Both the position numbers and the translations under genes were made by a program. This document shows, piece by piece, positions 15,027 to 26,344 of a stretch of 64,000 bases of DNA; the first letter of the stretch is position 1, and every line of letters starts with the position of its first letter. The notes beneath the pieces were generated by a model. It was not told where the DNA came from, ran no database searches, and was given only the letters and a program-made list of their open reading frames with translations. Source of the DNA: Pseudoips prasinana (Eukaryota > Arthropoda > Insecta > Lepidoptera > Nolidae); assembly GCA_951640165.1 (NCBI GenBank), contig OX621266.1, positions 4,464,001 to 4,528,000 on the forward strand. The letters are read 5' to 3'.

Positions 15027-15456
15027 GGTTATACGGTATGCATCGAATATTATTGCGGAGAGAGGCATGAATGGATGTTAATCTATTTTGCACCTGTGTT
15101 ATGTGGGATTTCCATGTTAGGTGGGTATCCATTTGAAGGCCTAGGTATTTTCGCGGGTTTTCTGTTGTAAAGGAGTATTATTTATTGTGAGAGGTGGATA
15201 ACTAGGTATCGGTTTATTTTTAGAATGAAATAGTATGTAACTTGTTTTAGAGATGTTGATGGTTAATAGGTTGTATTGAAACCAATCATAAAGGATATTT
15301 AAATCGTGCTGTGCTTGAGAAATTATGTCATGGATGGAAGAACCAAAATAAAAAAGACATGTGTCGTCGGCATATAGTGTAATGTGTCCTTTTAGTCCTA
15401 ATTCATGCATGTTATTTATGTATACTAAAAATAGTAGCGGACCTAGTATCGAGCCT

Positions 15457-15519
15457 GTAACCAAAAACACATAACATACGGAGTGCCGCACACTCCGTAT
15501 GTTATGTGTTTTTGGTTAC
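15457..15519. repeat. Perfect 29-bp inverted repeat inside LINE A RT
   Basis: Arms at 15457-15485 and 15491-15519 with a 5-nt loop (CCGCA). The right part is the reverse complement of the left arm plus loop, placed where the codons for PQ of the VPQG motif should be. This is a template-switch or fold-back insertion that adds 29 bp and shifts the frame. Confidence 0.95.
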
Positions 15520-16763
15520 TTATTGTGTTATTGTCGATTCTAACTATTTGAAATCTGTTTGTTAGATAAGATTCTAACATTTTAAAAGCTTTTTCGGTAA
15601 TACCAATGACCTCCAATTTTTTTAAGAGCAGTTTGTGACTTACTGTGTCAAATGCTTTTTTCATATCAATGAATACTCCTACTACAATGTTCTTTTTATC
15701 GATATTTTGTTTAATTTTTGTTATGAGATCTATTGTTGCTGTAAGTGTGTTCCTTTTAGATCGAAATCCATATTGACGCTCATAAAAGAAATTTATAGAA
15801 TCTAAATAGTTTTGTAGCCGTGTGTGTAAAAGTTTTTCCAAGATTTTAGATGCTACTGGTAATACAGATATTGGTCGGTAGTTACTAGGATCTGTTTTTT
15901 CCCCAGCCTTATAGATAGGCGTTACTTTGGCTATTTTCAGTGAGTCTGGAAACGTTCCATCATACAAAAGTTTATTTATACAGGTCGTTAATTGTGAAAT
16001 TATTAGATATTTTACACATTTTATAACTTTAGTGGTAATACCATCAAGACCGGTACTACTATTAGAGTCAAGGCTGTTAATGATATTAATGATTTCTTGT
16101 TCAGTACATGGTTCGAAGCTATTCATTTGATTATTGGATAAACATGGTTTTGGTAATGCGTGAATAAAGTTATTATGAAATGCTAGAGAAATTTCATTCG
16201 CCAGTAGGGGCCCTACGGAAACAAAAAAGTTATTAAATATCTCACATATCTCGTTAGGGTCCGTTATTTCTTGGGAATTGACACAGAGTTTAGAGGGGAT
16301 GCTATTTTGTTTAAGTTTGTTATTAGTTAAGGTATTTAATAATTTCCACAAGTTTTTTGGTGTTGTTATATTCTTTTCAAATTCTTTCTCATAGTAGGAT
16401 TTTTTTGTTTCTTGGATGTGATCATATACTTTCTGTCTCTTGTTATTAAATATTTCTTTCAAGTTTTTGTCATCCGGGTTCTTTAATAGCTCTGTCCATA
16501 TCATATTCCTTTCGTTTATTTCGGTTACTATAGTTTTATTTATCCATTCTTTTTTGGGCTCGTTAATGATTTTTGTTTTGATAGTTTTGTTTATATTTAT
16601 ATGGTATTTAATTAAGTTTAGTAATTTGGTGAAATCATCGCATTTTTCTTCATGTATTGACTTCTCCATTGACTCGAAAAGTCCTTTATAGTTGACAGCT
16701 TCGTATTGATGATAAGTTCTTGCTGGTGGTTTTACTTTCTTTATTTCCAAGTATATCTGTTTA

Positions 16764-17023
16764 ATCTGCTGTGTGGTGACGGCGACAAATATCAGAATCA
16801 GAATATCATCACCCCATCTCATCCCGTGGGGGGCGTAGAAGTCGACCCGAGGGAATATCTACCAGAGGATGGGCAGCAGCTTCCTTCTGATTACTATGAC
16901 CATCTTACTGCGATCGCCAACCCGTCTGCCAAGCGTGGCGATTATGGCATATCCCCCCAAGACAATTCTTGAGGGAGGCTTGTCCAGCAGTGGACTTATT
17001 TAGCTGTAATGATGATGATGATG
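16764..17023 (+). mobile_element. 260-bp (GAT)n-tailed insertion in LINE A
   Basis: An 11-bp target duplication (ATATCTGTTTA at 16753-16763 and 17024-17034) flanks 260 bp ending in GTCCAGCAGTGGACTTATTT and (GAT)n. The tail style is that of lepidopteran RTE-type LINE or SINE 3' ends, so this is a 5'-truncated retro-insertion in plus orientation. Removing 271 bp (insert plus one duplication) brings the endonuclease and reverse-transcriptase frames of LINE A into register. Confidence 0.88.
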
Positions 17024-17752
17024 ATATCTGTTTATGATCCGAAAGTGGTGAATTAATAGTTATCATATGAAAATTTTCATGCTTTAGGTTAGTGCTTACA
17101 TGGTCCAATAGTGATTTTTTCGTAGATCCTTCTCTGGTACAGTACTTTTTGGTGATTCTATTAATAATTCTGTGTCCAGTTTGCTTTAGGAGTTGGTTGT
17201 ATTGTTTGGTCCTTTGATCTTTTGTGAGTAAATCAATGTTAAAGTCACCGAAAACTATCGCTCTTTTTCTTTCTTGTAATTGGGATTCATAAACCTCTAG
17301 AAATTGACTAAAATTAGTGTAGCCTGGATTGTATACAACTCCTACTTCGAGGCCATATTTCTCTAGTTGTATCCATAAGTAGTTATTGCCTCCTATGTAA
17401 GATGATTCTGATAAAGTATGTTTCAGGTCGTTATGTACATATGCAGATACTCCACCTCCAGCCATATCTGTTCTGTAGTTATAATAATGGTAATAATTAT
17501 TTAATTGTAACTGTAATGCTTGTTCTTCGCTGCGGATCCAGGTCTCAGTTAGTAGGATAATATGGATTTTGTTTGGTATTGCTTGTAGGATACATTTGAG
17601 TTCATCGAATTTTCCTTTTTTTCGTATACTTCGGGCATTAAGGTAGAGGAAGGTAAATCGTGATTTGTTTATTGGAAAGTTCTGGTAGTTATCTAAAAGG
17701 TCGTAGGTATTGTTGTTATCAAGTTTCGTGTTGATTTTGGGGTTTAGTATTC

Positions 17753-18533
17753 TCAGTTTTTTGTCTTTTCCACTATTGTTGGTGTACCGTTAATATATTT
17801 AATTGTAAGATTACTCTCACCGTTGTCTTGACGCCTTTTTAATTCATCTCTTAGATTTCTCATATAGGTTTGTTGTGTTGGTGTTTGATCTGAGAATATT
17901 TTAACACCGTTCTGTAGCTTATTTCTGTTACGGAGTAATTTTGCGGCAGGTTCTGAAGTTGTAAAACATACCTTTATACTGCGGTTCTTGCCTGGGTGGA
18001 ATTTGCCTATTCTATAAACTTTAGATGGTTTTGGAATATCGAATCCATCTAAAGCGATTGTTTTCATCTTTCAGTATTCTATCTTCGGTCGTAGACGCAA
18101 TCTGCTCGGGCAGGCCAACCAGAACGATGTTTTTCTCACGAGCTTTTCTATTCTGTATTTCTTGTATTATTTGTTCATTAATAATGAGCTTATTTTCTAA
18201 TAGTGTGGGTGCAGATGTTGAAGATATCTTGAGACTATTAAGCTCAGACTCAAGAGCCTCCATTTTTGTTGTCATTGCACTGAATGATTGCCCGTTGGAC
18301 GATTTCATTTCCGTGATCTGGTTTTTTATATCTTTAATGTTCTCTTGCATGTTTTTCATAAGTTGCTCGTTCGATTCTACATATTTTTCTAATAGAGAAC
18401 TAATGCGAAACATTTCTGATTTCATTTCTTTTAGGTCATCTGAGCATGTGCATCGTTTCCGATACGTTATAAATGATTCTGAACTCGACAAATCAGGTTG
18501 CGATCCACCAGTTGGTGACCTCCGAACGCTCAT
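17753..18533 (-). pseudogene. LINE A ORF1 (coiled-coil nucleic-acid-binding protein), frameshifted
   Basis: Two overlapping frames make up one ORF1. The first (ATG at 18533, MSVRRSPTGG) has a Ser-rich head and a long heptad-like coiled coil (ISSLLEKYVESNEQL through LESELNSL), then NIVLVGLPEQ, the start of an RRM-like domain. The second (18067-17753) continues that domain (KPSKVYRIGKFHPGKNR, then VCFTTSEPAAKLLRNR). A small indel near 18055-18065 separates them. By analogy with other LINE ORF1 proteins it would trimerise and coat the element's RNA. ORF2 begins at its stop codon. Confidence 0.75.
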
Positions 18534-18753
18534 GCTTACGTAGTGGTGCGGGGAGTGGGCGCGGCGATAGTGCACTGGCGGGGATCCTGTTGCGCAGGAG
18601 TACAAGGTTGTAAGTACTCAGCAGCGTCCACACACTTTGGAGATTTAACTGTTATAGTTTTAGGTTGAAATTCGACTAACACTTATTTAATGATTTTAAA
18701 TTATAAACTTGCACACGTCTGCACTGTATGACAACGAACGACGAATAATGTAG

Positions 18754-20032
18754 GGGTAGTTTTTGCCCATACATTACGTATATCTCTATCCACAAACATA
18801 CGATTCCAATCATTCTTTTTGTGTTTATCGTTTAATATTAGCCCCCCTATATATAAAGTAACACCGTTTTCATTATAATACACATATATATTTCTAAAAT
18901 CGACTCTAAACAATAGTTTTTGTGTATTTTGTACTGAAAACATAGTTTTTGGTCAATTACTTATTATTTTTACATAGTGTATATAGCTTTTATAATTGTA
19001 ATATCAAAAACTCAAGGAAACGCATCCGCCAACACTTTATTTGCGGTTGTAAGACACATGATCTTTGAGTTCTTTGGTATAAAGCCTAATTTTCTACTAC
19101 AAATTATAGTTTTTTAGTGATATCTAATTAGTTTTCTACTGTACCCTAATCTGTTTATTTACTTACCTGTTAGCTTTTGTCCGGACGCATCCAACGACAT
19201 CGCACACACGGTGATCGCACCAGTATTTCATAAGATATTCGCAAGTTTAGAATTTTCATCACCCGAACCGAGGTTACGAGGCGGGTAGTTTTTGCCCATA
19301 CATTACGTATATCTCTATCCACAAACATACGATTCCAATCATTCTTTTTGTGTCTATCGTTTAATATTAGCCCCCCTATATATAAAGTAACTTTGTTTTC
19401 ATTATTATACACATATATATTTCTAAAATCGACTCTAAACAATAGTTTTTGTGTATTTTGTACTGAAAACATAGTTTTTGGTCAATTACTTATTATTTTT
19501 ACAAATTGTATAAAGCTTTTATAATTGTTATATCAAAAACTCAAGGAAATGCATCCGCCAACACCCTATTTGCGGTTGTAAGACACATGATCTTTGAGTT
19601 CTTTGGTATAAAGCCTAATTTTCTACTACAAATTATAGTTTTTTAGTGATATCTAATTAGTTTTCTAGCGTACCCTAATCTGTTTATTTATTAACCTGTT
19701 AGCTCTCGTTGAGACGCATCCAACGACATCAAACACACGGTGATCGCACCAGAATTTCATAAGATATTCGCAAGTTTAGAATTTTCATCACCCGAACCGA
19801 GGTTACGAGGCGGGTAGTTTTTGCCCATACATTACGTATATCTCTATCCACAAACATACGATTCCAATCATGCTTTTTGTGTCTATCGTTTAATATTAGC
19901 CCCCCTATATATAAAGTAACTTCGTTTTCATTATAATACACATATATATTTCTAAAATCGACTCTAAACAATAGTTTTTGTGTATTTTGTACTGAAAACA
20001 TAGTTTTTGGTCAATTACTTATTATTTTTACA
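18754..20032 (-). repeat. 529-bp satellite array, block 5 (minus orientation)
   Basis: Continuation of block 4 after LINE A: the rest of the interrupted unit (18754-18943) and units with ORFs at 19170-19472 and 19729-20001. The array stops abruptly at about 20032 against a GC-rich R1-type LINE fragment. Confidence 0.95.
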
Positions 20033-20250
20033 TCTCTCTGGGACGCTGACGTAGTTCTCTTCTGTAGACTCTGCGGCTGTGGGCAAAGCCATCGGCGGTG
20101 GCGTGTGCTCCGCTCTTGCCGGGAAGAGGGCTGCCACTACTTCCTCCAGCAGCTCGGGTTGGAGACTCTCCGTGAGTGGAGACGCCGCGGCTCGAAGTTT
20201 CCCTCGAACCGCACGATAAAGGCGCCCCCACGGATCTCCGTCCAATCATA
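20033..20250 (-). mobile_element. R1-type LINE fragment (pre-RT linker)
   Basis: A GC-rich island in AT-rich surroundings. On the minus strand 20245-20040 it encodes MDGDPWGRLYRAVRGKLR, LTESLQPELLEEVVAALFP and a Pro-rich tail. From my knowledge of the family this resembles the linker between endonuclease and reverse transcriptase in R1-clade LINEs (R1, TRAS, SART). Nothing upstream or downstream of that segment is present, so it is a small relic. Confidence 0.6.
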
Positions 20251-20889
20251 AAAGTCTTATACTCATTCTTTAATGTAGTGATATAAAACTCCTGTTTATT
20301 TTTAGGTAGATACTAGATAGATTAACATAATAGGCTATGGTAACTATTGACCATGTGATGTTAGTAATAATACTGCTGATTTACTGAGACAGCTAATTCT
20401 TTGGTTGTATCATTGTAATTAGTTAATAGCAAACTTCTTTTGAAGTCTGTTAAAAACTGAGTTGGAACATGAAACTGTCAACTTCTATGATCAAATAAAT
20501 TAATAAAAATAGGTTATTTTGAATATGGCTTAGGAAATGTATTGTTAGGATATGAAAATATCAAATGCAGATATTACAAAAAAAGTCAGGTGTTGAATTA
20601 AATGTATCAATTTAAATAGGTGAATTGAGTTTGAGATTCAGAATAACTATTAGAATTTGTTATTGTTGTGGGTTCAATTCCTGCATGTTTATATAATGAC
20701 AAGTAAGTTAAGATTTAAAGTCTTTATTTCTCATTAGAACACAGTCCAATTAAAATGAGATCAAATGGGTACATGGTAGTTAGTGATGAGTCTAACATGT
20801 GTTAATAAAATATATATAAATAAATTAGGATAACAATTTAAAATAAGATAGTGACAGTTAATAAATCAATAAATAGAACTAATATATTT
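20251..20889. other. AT-rich stretch with a possible decayed SINE
   Basis: No gene seen. GGTTCAATTCC at about 20672 resembles a tRNA B box followed by a degenerate SINE body, but no matching A box is clear. Confidence 0.35.
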
Positions 20890-23800
20890 AGAAGAAGAAG
20901 AAGAAGTACACTTTATTGCATAAAGAATATACAGAGTACAGTACGCATAGAACATTATTTTTGCAATTGGCGGCCTTATCACTAAAAGCGATCTCTTCCA
21001 GGCAACCTATTTGCGTTGGATGGACCAGAATTTAACATCAATGGATAATGGTAGCAAAAGGTGTACGAATTTATTAAAAATAAGAAATGATAGCTTACGT
21101 ATATACATATACGTAAGAATAATACTTATATACAGTACTGTATACATACATACACAACATAATTATATACATATATATAAATATATATATATAAATATAT
21201 ATACATATAAAAATAAATATATATACCTAATTATACACACATAAAAACTAATATGTAAACTTGCATGCTTTCAGCTGATTCAAGTAAAGTCTCGGCGGCA
21301 ACTAGATAAGTTTAAATAATGTTCTTTGACCATACATTTAAAAGTTCTAAGTGACTGGGCGCGTCTTATTTTGATAGGTAATGCATTCCACAATCGGACA
21401 GCTTGTATACTGAAAGATTTGTCAGTAAAATTTGTAGAATGGCAGGACATTTTAAGTCGTAAGTTTTCTGATGACCGCAAAAATCGTGAATTATTTGTGT
21501 GAAGAAAATTAAATCGTTTTTTGAGATAATGTGGAGTAGATGGGATGAACAGAATACTGTATAGAAGTGATACGATATGAGTATTCCGACGAAGACGTAT
21601 TGGTAGCCACTTGAGTTTATTGCGAGATTCGGATATATGATCATATTTGCGCAAACCAAATATGAAACGTATGCAAAGGTTTTGAAGTCGCTCAAGTTTA
21701 TCAAGCTGTTCCTCCGTTAGATCAAGATAACTGGTGTCAGCATAGTCAAGGATAGGGAGAAGAAGAGAATGAGCAAGTGCAATCTTGGTAGCAGTTGGCA
21801 GAAAGTTTCGCAGACGTCTCAAGGAACTTGCAGAAGCAAAAATCTTTTTGCTAACTTCTTGCATTTGAAAACCCCACGATAAGGTATTATCCATAACAAT
21901 ACCCAAGTTCTTGACTCTGTCCGAAAAAGGTATAATAGTCCCGTCAAAAACAACATGAGGAATCAGTGAATAGTCAATATTTAAGAATTTTCGGGAACTG
22001 CCAACAATTATTACCTGTGACTTCATAGGATTAACTGATATACCGTATCGCATACTCCACTTACTGATATGTGACAAATCTGCATTAATAACTTCGATGG
22101 CTTCCGACAGTTTTTCAAGTGGTGCTTGGGAGTAAATTTGTAAATCATCTGCATAAAGGTGGTAAGAGGAAATTAATTGATCAGAGATGGCATTTATAAA
22201 AATAGCAAAAAGTAAAGGTGATAGAACGCCGCCCTGTGGTACACCGGCACTAGTGCTACACCAGGAAGAGAAAGAGTCTTCTATGCGAACACGCTGCTGG
22301 CGACCAAACAGGTAACTACGAAACCAGTCAATTACCGTTGGAGATATGTTAAGTGAACGTAAGATAGCCAATAGAATATCAAAATCAACAGCGCCGAATG
22401 CATTGCTGAAGTCCAACAATGCAAGCACTGTTAGATTTCCATCTTCCATTCCTAACCTAATATCTTCCGTAACATTGATCAGGGCTGTGGTGGTACTGTG
22501 ACCAGGACGAAAACCGGATTGATAAGGATTGAGGAGATTGTTCTTGTGTAAGAAGGCGCTGAGTTGGGAATGGACGAGTCGTTCGAGAACTTTTGAAAGG
22601 AAAGGGAGTATAGAGATAGGACGAAAATCAGAAACTGACTTAGGATGGGATTTCTTGGGTATTGGTGTGATTTGGGTGTCCTTCCACAGACGTGGAAAAA
22701 CACCTTGGGAGATGGAATGATTGAGGATGTGACAAAGTATGGGAAGGATGTCGTCAAGGATAGGTAAGATCATGTTACGGCTCACGCAATCACTTCCAAT
22801 AGCGTTAGATGCGATGGATAAAATGTTCTTCTTAACATCACAAGCCGGAAATGGACTAAAGACAAACTGCGGATGTTGAGGAGCCGGACAGGATGCTAAA
22901 TAATTCAATGTACTAGTTTTTACTGTCCTATTAAAGTTGGACGACGCAGAGAAGTGCTGATTAAGCAAGTTAAGGTCAAAATTTTTAGGAATGGCATCCT
23001 GTCAAGATTTTCCGACCCCCATAGATCTTAGAAATTTCCACACTTTTGCTGGATCTCCGTTTTGAACGGACTCGTGAATATGCTGGCGTTGTGCATCTCT
23101 ACACACCTTATTGCAGTGATTTCTAATCGAGACATATTTATTTCGATAATACTCGGTATTGTGCGACCTGATTTTGGATTTCGCCGCAGCTTTTTTGTGA
23201 AGTAGTCGTTTGACGTCATCGGTAAGCCAAGGTGCGGGAAAATGCTTTAGTTTGATTGCCCGAATAGGCGCATGTCGGTCATACAAGTTAATAATTGTAG
23301 AAGTGAAGTAATTAATTTTCTCATCAACGGTGTCAGAACTAAATAGTGGTTTCCAATCAATGTTATTAACATCACGTCGAAGATTACACAAATTCATGCC
23401 ACCAAAATTGCGCTGTAAGAGGATATTAGGCTTAGGCTTAGGCGGCCTAATTTTGCATGACAGAAATATCAAGTCATGGTGAGAGAAGGCGTCAGCAGGA
23501 CACTGTCCATGCTTCGCGACAATTTGGGGAGAAGAGATGAAAATAAGATCTAATAGAGAAGGGATAGAGTTAGGAAAATGATGCGTAGCATTTAGGGGAA
23601 GAATAGTTAAATTATTAGACTCCAGCAAAGATAAAAGACGAGAGGAGCGATTGTCAGCCTTTAAGAGGCAGGTATTAAAATCCCCCATGACTATGTTGTG
23701 ACTTTAAGAAGGCAGGAGGTTTTCTAGAAGATTTTCCAAAGAAGAGAAGTAATTTACACGTAGAGAAGGACTATAGTAAACACCAAGTAGTATTTTACGA

Positions 23801-24228
23801 TAGTGATGATCAATTTCAATAAAGAGATGCTCGCCAGCAGCTGATGGCGGCGGCTGAGTTGACATATCGACAATAGAAAAGGAGATATTATTACGCAGAT
23901 ATATGGCAACTCCCCCGCCACCACCACCTGTACGATCGTTTCTAATCAGATTGTAACCAGGCAAGGAATATGAAGATGTTGGCAGACAAGGTTTTAACCA
24001 TGATTCTGAAATAAGGATGGCATGAATATTTTTACAGTCAAAAGTCACCAGCATATCTAGGAAATGAGCCGGAATACTCTGGGCATTTATATGAACAACA
24101 TTAAGATTTTTGGGTACATCAGAAAACTGCGTCACTAAAGTATCTGCGAGTGAAGGTAAACTTGTAAAACTATCATTATCACTGTTTAAAGAATAAAAGC
24201 TCTCATTATCACTGCTACAGTCTAACAT
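20890..24228 (-). mobile_element. LINE family E/F, copy E (decayed)
   Basis: Minus-strand LINE whose 3' end is marked by a (CTT)n tail (plus-strand GAAGAAG at 20891-20906) after a 3' UTR sharing GGCCTTATC and GCGATCTCTTCCAG boxes with copy F. ORF2 runs 24228-21280. No ORF1 is seen upstream, where the DNA turns AT-rich and uninformative, so the 5' limit is uncertain. An AT-rich TATA microsatellite occupies 21117-21240 within the 3' UTR. Confidence 0.85.
21280..24228 (-). pseudogene. LINE E ORF2: endonuclease and reverse transcriptase with two stops
   Basis: A single frame of 983 codons broken by TAA at 23704-23706 and TGA at 23002-23004; copy F has sense codons at both places. An acidic N-terminal leader precedes the endonuclease: VVHINAQSIPAHF, the catalytic Glu in ISESWLKP, a glycine run followed by VAIYLRN, GDFNTCLL and the SHHD histidine. 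The reverse transcriptase (22968-21280, unbroken) has FRPISILPFLSKVLERL, LLDFSNAFGAVD, AGVPQGGVLSPLLF and LYADDLQIY, then the thumb with [20 protein letters not shown] and a conserved VRLWNALP near the C-terminus. Its ~36-residue N-terminal leader is absent from copy F. Confidence 0.92.
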
Positions 24229-25232
24229 GCGAGTATAATAGAAGATAAAATAAATAAATACTCAAATAATAAAATATATATATACAAATACAAATTTAAA
24301 TATACCTATACTACAACTAATATAAAATATTTTAATCTATTAGATTAAATTAAGGTCCACCCACCGGCTAGTGTTTAATTATAGTTAATGTTATACAAAA
24401 TAATATTATTTAAAACTAAGAACGAAACAAAAATACAAGCGTTTCCACACAGACCAGCAAAAAAAATAAAATAAAGAATACATTAAAAAAGAAATGCCTT
24501 AATGCGATAATAAAATACTAGGTCAACAGAAATATTTTACAATCAAATAAATATATATATATATTTTTGTGTCTCTTGACCCCGTTTTTCGGACTAAGAC
24601 AAATGTTAAAAGGCTAAATCGTTAATGGCGTTGTGTTATAGACAGTTATTTACATACTCATTGGACGGATAAGTTAATTTTAATGTCATGTGATAATAAT
24701 ATACTGTCAACCCTCGTTGACCAAAATAATAAACACTACGTAATAGTTTTATGAGTTAGGATACGATACCTATTATCGAGTATAGTCGATATATCGAGAT
24801 AGTAAGCAAAGCTACCGTCCAGTTAACATCTATGTTATTACGCTCGTAAATATTTTATCATTTACGGTGTCTAAAATAAGTGTTTGATACGGCACTTGTG
24901 AAATTATACTTTTAATAACTTTTTATCATATAAGTGTGGACAAAGTGAGTCGAAATATGGTGATAATCTACGAATAATCAGTGATTTTATTTGATTATTG
25001 ATGTTTAACTACCATCATTGAGTGAGTTCGCCGTGTGTTCTGTTAAAACGCGTAAGTGACAGTTCCTGCATGGCGCTTTCGACGTTCTTCTCGCGACTAC
25101 GCTCAAGAACCGATAACACTTTCTTTAACGGCGGAATCGTAACGTTGGTTCCTCAGTATAAATAAGATAAGAACCATAACGGCTAAACAGTTTAGTACAT
25201 TGCCTTATACTATTATTAATAATTATTAAAAT
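24229..25232. other. AT-rich region: probable 5' UTR of LINE D at its right end
   Basis: No gene. 24229-24560 is AT-rich with short A/T repeats. The GC-richer 25040-25170 just before the ORF1 start is a plausible part of the 5' UTR or internal promoter of the downstream LINE. No element boundary or target duplication could be identified. Confidence 0.4.
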
Positions 25233-26294
25233 ATGGCCTCAAGCTCTTTATATTGGGGATGTTGCCCCGACGAAGAAAATGTCAATGATGAGCAATTTAT
25301 AAGTTGCATTCGATGTAATAAATCGTATCACTTTGTGTGTTTATCGATCTCAATAATCCCTAACGACTCGGATACGTACCGCAAATGGCAGTGTCCAGGA
25401 TGTATGAGTCATATCATTACTGCTGGGAAAATAAATGATACTCCTACACGCAATGTGTCTACAACTAGAGGAAGCAAGAGACAGGCGTTAAACTCTCCGC
25501 CTGGAACATCTGCTATTACTGTCGAAGATGTGCGTTCCATCGTTGAAGATGTCATAAAAACGGAATTAGCCAAAATGCTACAACAGATGAATAAATCGAT
25601 TGTCAACATCATCAATAAAGAGTTGGAACCAATAAAACAAGATGTGCAAGAATTAGCAACATCGCTAAACTTCCATACTAAGCAATTTGAAGAGTATTAG
25701 TCGGAACATGTAAAGATGATAAGCAGCATTAAAGATGTAAAGCAAGAAAATCTCCAACTAAAAGACTCGGTCTCAGATCTTAATCAAAGAATTAATTATC
25801 TCGAACAGCAGGCACGGTCAAATAATTTGGAATTACAGTGTTTACCAGAGAGCAAGATTGAAAACCTATACACCGTAGTAAAACAGCTGGGTTCAGTGGT
25901 CGGTAGCGAATTGAAGGATAGCGATATTCTACACTGTACTCGCATAGCCAAACTTAACAATAACAGTACACGCCCTCGGTCCATTGTGGTTCAGCTTGCC
26001 TCTCCAAGAATTCGCGATCATCTACTGGCTGCTGTCATTGAATATAATAAAAAAAATTCCGAAAATAAACTCAATAGCGCAGACTTTGGACTTGCTTGCA
26101 GTAAGACTCCAGTTTACGTAATTGAACACCTATCCCCTGGCAATAAATCTCTACACGCGGCTACACGACTGAAGGCGAAAGAGAAGGGATACAAGTATGT
26201 ATGGGTGCGAAACGGGAGGATTTTTGTAAGAAAGAACGAAGATTCAGATCTTATTTTAATAAGGAGCTCGGATACTTTAAGTAAAATTGTATAA
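25233..26294 (+). pseudogene. LINE D ORF1: PHD finger, coiled coil and RRM-like domain, one stop
   Basis: 353 codons in one frame with a TAG at 25698-25700. Residues ~9-53 form a PHD-type zinc finger (GCCPDEEN, FISCIRCNKSYHFVC, KWQCPGC). PHD-bearing ORF1 proteins are known in several insect and vertebrate LINE groups. A coiled coil follows (about 85-190: VRSIVEDVIKTELAKML through YLEQQARSNNLELQ), then an RRM-like region (LQCLPESKIENLY, ILHCTRIAKL, RSIVVQLASPRIRDHLL) and a basic C-terminus. It would package the element RNA. The stop lies in the coiled coil. Confidence 0.85.
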
Positions 26295-26344
26295 ATAGGT
26301 ATTTATCATTTTATTGTTTAAGTTTTACATGATATTTATTGTAA

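Larger units (their letters stand above)
13508..17770 (-). pseudogene. LINE A ORF2: endonuclease and reverse transcriptase, broken
   Basis: The reading frame runs open from about 17770, overlapping the ORF1 stop, without an early ATG. The endonuclease has LNARSIRKKGKFDEL, the catalytic Glu in LLTETWIR and GDFNIDLL near 17225; it ends at SDHKQ beside the nested insertion. The reverse transcriptase follows (16822-15443): NYRPISVLP, IDMKKAFDTV, then GV at 15485, where a fold-back insertion replaces PQG. SILGPLLF and YADDTC resume in another frame (15491-15141). A one-base shift near 15145 precedes YLGLQMDTHLTW, the nested LINE follows at 15026-13996, and the C-terminus lies at 13990-13508 with a T-run shift near 13560. 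Excision of both nested insertions keeps the frame, so the element was probably intact when they landed. Confidence 0.85.
13073..18753 (-). mobile_element. Full-length LINE 'A' inserted in the satellite, with TSD
   Basis: The 12-bp sequence GGGTAGTTTTTG occurs at 13061-13072 and again at 18754-18765. Removing 13073-18753 plus one copy restores a normal satellite unit, so these are the insertion limits. On the minus strand the element holds ORF1 (18533-17753), ORF2 (about 17770-13508), a 3' UTR and an AATAAA near its 3' end (about 13085). Nested inside are another LINE piece (13996-15026) and a 260-bp insertion (16764-17023). A plus-oriented stretch ending in AATAAAG and (TATC)n near 13365-13380 may be a third. 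The net length is about 4.4 kb, as usual for Jockey/CR1-type LINEs. It is plainly younger than the satellite unit it interrupts. Confidence 0.9.

Noticed and set aside
20028..20249. GC-rich 73-76-codon ORFs as host genes
   Set aside because: One frame matches the pre-RT linker of R1-type LINEs and the other is its shadow.
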